Shown: positions 56,091 through 64,000 of the stretch, one piece after another
Layout: every line of letters starts with the position of its first letter
Position numbering within the stretch: the stretch's first letter is position 1
NCBI GenBank assembly: GCA_963514095.1
Contig: OY741264.1
Span: forward strand, 14,580,366 to 14,644,365
DNA: 64,000 bases
Reading direction: 5' to 3'
From: Eutrigla gurnardus
Lineage: Eukaryota; Chordata; Actinopteri; Perciformes; Triglidae
Notes under the pieces: model-generated
Database searches by the model: none
What the model saw: only the letters and a program-made list of their open reading frames with translations
Told to the model about the DNA's origin: nothing
Position numbers and translations under genes: made by a program

Positions 56091-56350
56091 CCTTCCCCTC
56101 TCTTTCTTGCTTCGGCAGGAGATAACACCTTTTGGAGGAACTGCCTTGAAGCATTATCCCCTAGACAGGATACATGGCTAATCTTCGGCTTTGAGCCATT
56201 ACGCTACATTTATCTGTGACCCCCTCTCTCTTTATATCATTACAGTTAAAGTCCATAAAAGTGTGTTTAGACAAAGATGAAGGCATTACCTGCTCAGAAA
56301 CCCCAAGTGCTATTAGAGGCTTAGGCCCCCGCCGATGTGCACTGGATATT
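55500..56350. other. Possible conserved non-coding blocks with T and GT tracts
   Basis: Unique-looking blocks lie at 55,500-55,740, 55,790-56,010 (ctcattatcatttagacacc) and 56,110-56,340 (ataccattacgctac-like and ggtattaaat-like words). They are split by a poly-T run (55,757-55,777), an A14 run near 56,011 and a GT tract (56,065-56,090). Enhancer role is inferred from composition only. Confidence 0.32.
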
Positions 56351-56370
56351 AAATATCCTTTATCTTAAAT

Positions 56371-56386
56371 GCTCTCTCTCTCTCTG

Positions 56387-56422
<36 letters not shown>
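56371..56422 (+). repeat. (CT)n microsatellite
   Basis: CT repeats with two GT interruptions. Confidence 0.93.
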
Positions 56423-56425
<3 letters not shown>

Positions 56426-57599
56426 TCTCAGGGTAAGCTGATATCTCACTCTGCCCTGCCTTATATTGCCATAGGCGTAATAAATACACAGATATCAATG
56501 GGCCAAGTTTGTCCCGGTCTCAAACGATTATGCGAGGCATGCCTCCCCTTTATGTAGTGGGAGTAGCAGGAGGACTTTTATTTATTTCTGTGGGAGGTAA
56601 GGACAGATATAGTTACAAAGTCAGACAGAGCGGAGGAACAGAGGTGGTTGTCTGCTGAACTGTGAGGACAGGCCGAACCACCCAGACCCAGACGCTGTTG
56701 CACACATGTACACAAACAGATGAGCACACACATTGAGAATGTGCGTCAGTAAAATACTATACTATTATGGCACAATATCTCATAATGAACAATACTTAAC
56801 ACAACACATGCACAGCCACCATCATTGTCAGAAGATGATTTTCTCAGAGGGGGGGGGGGGAGTACAGAGGACAAAGAGTCGACATTATTGTCTTATGGAC
56901 ATTTGTAATATACACCAAATCTTCCCCCAGTTAATGTCATATTCTTTGAAAAGGACACTTCTCTGCAGGGCAACCGAAACGTGAGAAGTCTTTACCCCAT
57001 GATGTTATCACACTGGAGCACTCGACCAGAGTTATCAGATTAAAAATAACATTAAGGTTTCTAGTTTGGGGGCATAGATGGTGCACCTGGCTCACAACTG
57101 TTCAGCACATTTTTGTCCGACTTTCACTCCGCCGCTGTGGGCGTGGAGTTCTTTATGTGGATGTGTTACAAATATTCCTCTGACAGTGTCAGTGCACACG
57201 ACATAAATTTGCCCTACATTGTTCTTCCCTTTTATGTGTTAGGACAAAGGACTGATGGGTACGTTTAAAAGGCAACACAGTCAAACGGTGTATGTTGAAA
57301 GACTTGTCTTTGGGTCCCTGTGTGGAGATATCTTCTTTGTGAGCTTTGGCACATCTCTGCTTCCTCGACTCCTCCTTCTGTCGACATGGTGTTTCCTATT
57401 TGTGCCATGGCTGTCAAATGACTTATGTCTTCAAATGTTGCCACAGCACGTGACGTGGCTGGTGTGTGTTGCATGTTATCCCTGTTGGTGCAGCTCATGT
57501 CGAACACTCCAGTCCAGTTTTTCAATTTGAGATAAATGGTTTGATTTCAGGTTGTGGGCAAAGTCTGCGTCGCTTTTAATTCTAGTGGTGTGAAAACAA
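56423..57599. other. Non-coding stretch, first part enhancer-like
   Basis: The sequence 56,430-56,570 (gcgtaataaatacacagata) is unique-looking and may belong to the preceding block. A G11 run lies near 56,851. The opposed 91- and 86-codon frames at 57,255-57,530 match no family. Confidence 0.4.
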
Positions 57600-57930
57600 G
57601 CTGAAAATTAATTAAAATGTTGTTCTTCGTCGCCTTCTGATCTAATGCCGCTATCAACAGGACAACATTGTTTGTGTGTGCCTTTCAAGTTCAAGACTGT
57701 TACAAATCACTGTTGGAAAATGAAATCTGTTTTATGTTCTCACACCACTATGGTTAAAGTTTGGCATGGTTTAGGCACAAATACAACTTTATCAGCTTTA
57801 GGGAATGTGGTTTGGGTAAAAATTATTGTTTTGTGAAGGTTAAGGGATATTTGTCATTCATAAAAGGAATTTTGGTCATGGTTAAAAGGAATCAACCTTA
57901 ACTTGTAGGCAAAGTGAACAGCGGCCTCTC
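57600..57930 (-). repeat. Dispersed repeat, family E, reverse-oriented copy
   Basis: Read on the minus strand it has the cctaaaccatgcc and ctttaaccat words of the family E core; on the plus strand ggtttaggcacaaatacaac is the corresponding part. Left and right limits are approximate. Confidence 0.45.
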
Positions 57931-59266
57931 ATCCATCCACCTCAGCCTCCTCCCTTAGTGGATTTGTGGTTTTGTCCAGCGTCACCCCACTTCCTCTTTT
58001 GTTCCCAACGGACAACAGGCATAATTCCTACTGCTGCATGAGGGCTTTGTCACTTGAACGTAAGCATATGTTGTTTTCAGGGATTTGCTGAAACGACTGA
58101 TGCGCTCATTTTTCTCAGCAGGATAATCTAGATTACAAAACGAATGCTGTCTTCACACCAAACGGAAGCAAATTTCCGTCTCACGTTACTCTCAAGTTTG
58201 ACCGCAGGATAATTCCTGTTTATTCACGTCTCTCCCGCCAGATACACCGGAGAGAAGGGCGGGCGTAGGCCTACTTCTTTTAGACAGCAACACGGTTTCA
58301 TCAGTCATGGCTGAAATATATTCTATTGCTGTGTCGAATATTTTTGTGAAGATTCGGAAACCAAACACTGCCCTGTCTGGGTTGATCACCCAGAGGTGTT
58401 CTGTATCCTGTATCAGCTGGTTTACCACGGATGTATGAACCCAAAATAAAATATTTTGCTGTGATTTAATTGCAATAAATGGATAAAAAATCAGTGATGA
58501 CAGGAGGATAATCTCAATGCTTTCATGATATAGCATTACACAAATGTATGTGTAAAGTTCATTATAAGAGTGTACTGCCATGCTAGTAGCTCTTTGAGGC
58601 TTCACAATGACAAGGTGGTGTTATTAAGTTTGAGATATCTAGAATTAAATAGCAGTGGACACAAATTAAGAGCTAAGGCCGATAAGAATGGTATTATTTT
58701 CATCATTAACCAAAGTATCTTGCAAATTAAAATGTTGATCGTAGATCATATAAGTCTTGTTTTTTTTTTACTAATGTAGCTACTATGATAAATGCTTATA
58801 AAGATTCTACTGGTAATGAACCAGTAAAGCAGTCCCTTTTCTAATGACACAAACACAATCTCTACTAAAATATATACACCAAAACTGAAACAAACTAAAT
58901 TGATTTTAAAACTGTGAAATATAACTAGAATTGAAGGAATGGCTAAAAAACATTATGAAAATCTGAATCTGACAAATACCTGCGTTAATGGCCCTGAAAA
59001 CACATTTTCTCAATCAGTCCTACATGAACACTAAAAGTGACAGTTTGGATCATTTTTTCGTCTATGCTCTTTTTATTGGTTTCATGTAGACGTAGCTGGA
59101 AAAAGATGATGTCATAGTTCTGATCACCAATCAGAGTTTACCACACAGTCCTGATGTAGCAGATTAAGTGAGATTTTGAGTGTTAAATAGAATATATAAT
59201 ACCTATATATGATACACACGATGTTCCTGAATATGTTGTTTTGTCGAGACACATTTAAGATAAAGT
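57931..59266. other. Non-coding stretch, nothing recognised
   Basis: A ttcacaccaaacg word at 58,153 recalls ends of some fish elements, without a partner. The 137-codon minus-strand frame at 58,192-58,605 has no family signature and is AT-driven. Confidence 0.45.
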
Positions 59267-59564
59267 AGAGATGCAAAAATACTGATACTGACAATGGGCT
59301 GATGTGGTACCATTATTTTAATAAATAACAATCCAGTTCATTTATGTATTTATTTGTTACTTTATGTTTTACCGAGTTAAAAAAGTAATATTTAAGTCAA
59401 GTCTGATGTTGCCTTACACACAGAATGATCAAAGTCTCCTCCACACAGTAAGGCATACATAATTAAACACCGGTATCAGATTGGGGCTCGCTATTGGCCG
59501 ATACCCAAAGCCAGTCTGTATCTGGACTGAAATAGTAGGTTCAGTACCTAGTAGGCACCCCTGA
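59267..59564. mobile_element. hAT-like short element, 298 bp
   Basis: The left end agagatgcaaaaatactgat and the right end (inverted, ggggtgcc...gtactga) are imperfect inverted matches. The flanks gataaagt (59,259-59,266) and tctaaagt (59,565-59,572) agree at six of eight bases, as expected for an aged 8-bp hAT duplication. The interior keeps ttggccgatacccaaag, which I know from a common fish hAT-type MITE. Confidence 0.6.
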
Positions 59565-60827
59565 TCTAAAGTCAAGTCGTCCTCAGTGTGCTTGAAATGA
59601 ATTACAGTAAGACTACTATAGGCCAAAGTGTTACCTGCTTTGAATGGCCACACTTGAAGGCAGCCCTTAAGCTCGCCTCCTCCCGGCTGCATTCCGCCCG
59701 CCTCTGTGATCCTGAAGAGGACCCTGGGAGTGAAGTTCAAACCCTACCTGGCCGACGGCTGCATTAGGTTGGCATGGTCGTCCGGTTCCTCTGTTGCAGA
59801 AAAGCTGTTTAAAGACTTAATTCTATTGTTATCCAAAGTAAATGTATCGGATAAACTCTGATGAATGACGTTTTTTAGATCATTATGTAAATTCAGTTTA
59901 AGGGTGAATGTTCATTATCTTCCTTTTCACTCTAATAAGGCTAACAAAGCAGACCCACTTTCTTCAGGTTCCCCATCCCCTTTCCCCTCTCTTGTGATCG
60001 CGTATGCACCAACTCCCCCTCATGCACCGAGTCACATTCACAACTTTCATTACCTCTCTGAGGGCAGGCTGCGCTCACTGCCAGGGGAAATGGGTGTATA
60101 TCTCCTAGCTATAACCCGACGTCCCCAGAGTGTGGAGGTCAATGAGATTAACCTATAGCTCCTTTTTTTCCCTTCATTACACACTCCAAATTACACCCAC
60201 TTACAGACGTGCAAAAGAAAGAGGGAATCATATATGGGCTGATATCTATTTAAAATCTAATCCCTTTGGGTGAATTGCTCAGCCTTTCCATTTCTCTTAT
60301 GTTTCTGCCTATTGCCTCCGGGCTCCGCTGCGCCGCGGTGCGCTGCGGTGCCGTTCAGGAAGGTGCTATAACCTCGCCCCTGTTCGTATTAACTTTAGAT
60401 CCGTCTGCACTAATATGGGAGACACTTAAGATTATAACTCCCTCTTTTCTGTTGTTATTGCTCAGTTAAACATTACGGACTCACAGCCGATTGCTCAGTT
60501 ACCACAAAGCTAACCACTCACCGTACTCTGATTATTTACTGTGGATTCCTTTTGTGGTACCTTGAGGCACATCACATCTTTCTATAAAGAGAGATGTCCA
60601 GCTTCCCTTTTTTTCTTACTCAATTTAAAATGCCATGTTTAGTAACCAAAATAAATTACAGAAATGTATGGACTGTGATGCAGTTATTGTTGTTTCCTCT
60701 CAAAGCAGCAGAGGTTTGAATCTGGTAGAACACAGCATTAGTTCCTCACATGTGCTGTAGCGTGCAGCACCTCTGAATCTCACGGCCACACTACCACACT
60801 ATTTGTTCCTCTGTTTGACATGATGCT
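59565..60827. other. Non-coding stretch, partly enhancer-like
   Basis: Unique-looking pieces at 60,050-60,150 and 60,230-60,500 include gtgtatatctcctagctata and a short CpG-rich patch (60,320-60,350, gctgcgccgcggtgcgctgc). No exon signal found. Confidence 0.35.
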
Positions 60828-60905
60828 TTAAAGGTCCCATACTTATCAGATTTCAGGAATTTTTTTTTATTTATGCTTGGCTCACTATAAGAATAATGTT
60901 CTTTG
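60828..60905 (+). repeat. TTAAAGG-ended repeat, family B, left end only
   Basis: Begins ttaaaggtcccatacttatc like the other two copies, then is lost after about 75 bases. Confidence 0.4.
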
Positions 60906-63900
60906 TGATCTTTCACAAATGCATATACACTGGTCAGACAATAAGGTAAACACATGCGCTATAAACAATGTCTGGCAGACGGGGCTTTGATATGCAGTTT
61001 GTGTGTTTTTTCGTGACGACTCACAGAGTTTGGACCAAATCATCTGTTCCCAGACTGCAGGTGCACTGGTCAACAAAAATTGCAAGAATGCCATATGTCA
61101 GGGTCAGCAGTCATAATGACAGCATATACAAAACACAGGAAAACTGCTTAGATAAAGAGGAAGTTGGAACTAACCAACAGGGGCATGACAGATGTAGAAT
61201 ATATATACATTCACACACACACACACACACGCACACACACAGTGGTGAGGGAAATGATTGCTAGTTGGTGTGCAGCCCTGTACAATCCACCTTTGCTTGC
61301 AGTTGCAATTTGCTTTCTTCAAAGACGTTTTTTTCCCGTGTGTTTACATTCATTTGTCCACCCCCTGTTGTTTAGTTAAAAGGCTACTTATTGAATGTAT
61401 ACGAGCGTACCAGCAGACAGAACAACTGCAGTGTTGCGCTCCAGTAGGCTGCTGTCACCAGCTCGTCTAACTGAAGGTAAAACAAACTTGCTGACTGGAG
61501 TGTTTTGAGATCAAATGCTTCAAACTACCTTGATTCAGTCTGGTAGGGCTCTTCAGTGGCCAATCAGCAGCAAGTCCAGCTGTGGTGTGTTTTCTCAAAG
61601 GTGGCTTGAAAACACAGAAGCAGAATTCAACTTTCTTAAAGCTGTACCAGTCAATATGTCTGGTAAAGTTGTATTGACTATGAGATCAAATGAGTGTAAT
61701 GTGAAAGAAGTCACTCATAGTGACAAACCCGAGTGACCCGATCGCTCTACAGACAGTTTTAGTGTATTTCTGCTTGTTGTTTTGGTTTTCCTGCCTCGCA
61801 ATCTCCCTTCACTTCAACTCGGCTCTGGGCTACCTGTCCACAGCTAACAGGAATTGTTAGGAACAAGCTAGTCACATACAAGCTAAAACATCAGACTCAT
61901 GAATATGTCTGTATGACAGCGTATCCGGGCCACTGTAGGAAAAAATAAATAAAACGGAGCTGGGAGAGGTGGGCAATATTCAGAGAAAAAAAAGTCTCAA
62001 ATTTGCAACTTTATAAATTAATGTATTAAATGTGTACCGATGCTAACAACAGCATCTATGCTAGCTAACTTCCCATGAGTGTCGCATTTATTTTTCTAAT
62101 TAATACATCACAACATGTGACAACGCCTCGTTAAGGTCCTTAGGGTGATGGCTGTTGATGGTTATTGTTGGGTTTTTTATATGGGCCAAATTGTCATATG
62201 GGTGTTTATTGATCGGGTGGTTGGGCTAAGATCCTAGCGGTAGCTTTCACTTGTCATAGCAATGGCAAACATCTTGTCAAGCAACGTGTTTACTTCCTCT
62301 ATGACCTCTATAATAAAGTAGCCAATCTGCAACTTTATAAAGTTGGAAATATGTGACTTTTTTTCTTGGAACCCATCTAACCCTATCTCGGCTCCATTTT
62401 TTTTCACACATTGGGCCCTAATAAAGACAAATTTGATTGTGGGTACTTTTAACAACGTGAAAAGGTTCCATCATGCACTGTAGCACATATAGGCCTACAC
62501 ATACTGCTGATAAAAAGGAATAAGATTGCAGGTTTTTTTTCCCATCAAGCTGTTTGTGAATTAAAGCTCCTGGGCCCAATGCTCTTTGAGGCCACTCATA
62601 TTCCAGCTGCATCGACTTGGTACGTAAAAACTGTGCATGTGTAACAATCATCATTAACAGAGCAGCTCAGAGATCAACCCAAATCGGAAGCTGCCGTGAA
62701 ACAATAGGAAGCCAGATACAATATTATCTTAACATTAGCAATGATGATCAAATTTGTTTGTCGGCGAGCACATCTGAGGCTTATCAGCCGGGGGATGGTG
62801 TGACACTGTCATGGTGGTGGGTGTGACGGAGTAGGCAGCAACCCAGCTCATGTAACTTCCTGGTTATGAATAGCCTCGGTGGAAAGGTCAATGCCATGAC
62901 AACCCTGTGATGGATGTCACTGACGTCCAATTAAATCCTTCTAAAAAAAGGCGCCTCTGAGGCTCTTGTGTGTGCTTATTAAATATAAAACAGCTAAATC
63001 AAAAGTCCAAGGCCTGCTTCTCTGTGCTTAATGCCGACTAGGACGACCACAAGCATTTTTTATTCTTCAATTATTCATGTTTTTGATGAGGGGGTCAATA
63101 AGGGAAAGAGCACTCGTTATGAATGTTTGGAGCTAAGCGCAAAGGTCACAACACACAAACACACACAAATACACGTCTTTTTTCAGATGTTCCTAACTCT
63201 TTCTCTCTGGATAAATAGAGCAGAGCAAAGAACAGTACTCCAATGCTTTGAGGAATGCAAATATTTGTCGCCAGGTTGTTGAAGCTTTCTTGTTTTGTAT
63301 CAATCTCTCTTCCTTGCTCGCTCGGTCCCCCTCTCTTATGCACATGCGAGCTGCTTTGAGGAAACTGGGACAGACCGTCAAGCCGTGAATAAGAGGATGC
63401 ACGTTTTTTTTTATTTGTGTATTATTTGGCCCTTTGAAACTTGCAGCACATCCACAAGTGTGCACACATATGCACGTAGACATGTGGCTGCACGCTGGAA
63501 TCAGCCACCCAGCCTCAGTAAAAGTCCTCTCACTTTTAAGCCTACCTTTGGTTGAACTTATGCTTTTCTTTTTTTCCCCCCATATCTTGTGTATCCACTC
63601 TGAAATTATAGATGGGGATAATAATAATAATGTCATTTTGTACCGGAATCTTAGTCATTACCTGCAGTAAAGTGCTTCTAATTGATACCACCAGAGAGAT
63701 AATGATTACAATGCCCTCCAGGAACATATTATTGCAATATTAACCTTTGTATATACTTTTATGCAGAAGACTCTGGCACATTAAGGGATCTCTAAATCTT
63801 ACTTGTGCGGTGTAATGCCATTACAAAAGAATGGATACTCGGAGGTGTGCCCTTTTACTGATTAAGTGTGTCCAGGGGTTTGCAGCCATCTCCAGGAAAT

Positions 63901-63930
63901 GGATGACATGGAAGTGCAATTTCCAGCGTC
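60906..63930. other. Non-coding stretch with a CA tract and unique-looking blocks
   Basis: A CA run lies at 61,211-61,241. Blocks at 62,610-62,960 (atcatcattaacagagcagc; gacgtccaattaaatcc) and 63,590-63,790 (AAT repeats then unique sequence) may be regulatory. The 147-codon minus-strand frame at 63,193-63,636 matches no family. Confidence 0.4.
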
Positions 63931-63944
63931 TCTCTCTCTCTTCT

Positions 63945-64000
63945 CTTACTGACTAAAGCTTTCTTTCTTTCCCATGCAACCCTTCGTAGTTGTGCACCAG
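63945..64000 (+). other. Candidate 3' splice site at the window edge
   Basis: A branch-point-like ttactgac (A at 63,952) is followed by a T/C-rich tract (ctttctttctttccc) and ttcgtag, with AG at 63,988-63,989, 37 bases from the branch A. Eleven bases of possible exon remain (ttgtgcaccag). The exon body is beyond the window, so coding cannot be judged. Confidence 0.25.

Noticed and set aside
58192..58605. 137-codon minus-strand frame
   Set aside because: No known motif, no splice signals, hydrophobic AT-driven composition; length is within chance for 64 kb.
63193..63636. 147-codon minus-strand frame
   Set aside because: No family signature; crosses unrelated sequence types.

Overview
The window reads as euchromatic DNA of a ray-finned (teleost) fish. 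The evidence is its mix of repeats: long CA/GT, GA/CT and poly-C/poly-G runs, a decayed Tc1/mariner transposon, a decayed Rex3/RTE-type LINE, tRNA-derived SINEs, a PIF/Harbinger-type element with CTG target duplications, a piggyBac-type MITE, and several short dispersed families that I recognise from memory as common in teleost genomes. I find no intact protein-coding gene, no RNA gene and no bacterial-style operon. Almost every open reading frame of 60 to 150 codons is explained by a microsatellite, a transposon fragment or chance.

Layout. 1-9,650: non-coding DNA with CA/GT/GA microsatellites and several old repeats. 9,650-11,333: repeat cluster ending in a broken Tc1-like transposon with recognisable terminal inverted repeats. 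11,334-25,550: mostly single-copy DNA with ATTA/TAAT-rich blocks that look like developmental enhancers (12.6-14.0 kb and 17.3-19.2 kb), two complementary (GT)n/(CA)n tracts around 14.1-14.3 kb, a 42-base poly-C run, and one old TTAAAGG-ended element. 25,550-30,310: second TTAAAGG element, more quiet sequence, then a GC-rich 961-bp element with inverted ends and an AGT duplication, and an AGAACC/GGTTCT-rich repeat. 30,310-36,270: quiet DNA with one antisense SINE. 36,271-37,832: a stack of repeats in which a SINE has landed inside an older repeat, leaving a 12-bp duplication. 37,833-43,890: quiet. 43,894-45,072: a 24-bp minisatellite beside a piggyBac-type MITE. 45,073-50,450: quiet, with very long GT, poly-G and TTC/CT tracts. 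50,450-53,345: a dead Rex3-like LINE split by a Harbinger-type element, with a perfect 25-bp-arm inverted repeat at an internal deletion. 53,678-64,000: more repeats and enhancer-like blocks, ending in a good splice-acceptor pattern at the right edge.

The most likely setting is a large intron or a gene desert beside a developmental or neural gene. Several short segments carry matching acceptor and donor signals (12.6, 14.5, 28.5 and 55.2 kb) and are listed as candidate small exons at low confidence, because such pairs also arise by chance in 64 kb. I did not find a previously undescribed functional system. The most informative signals are evolutionary: the SINE and the LINE share a 3' tail, the SINE has an internal 41-bp amplification, and the dead LINE carries a template-switch-like palindrome.
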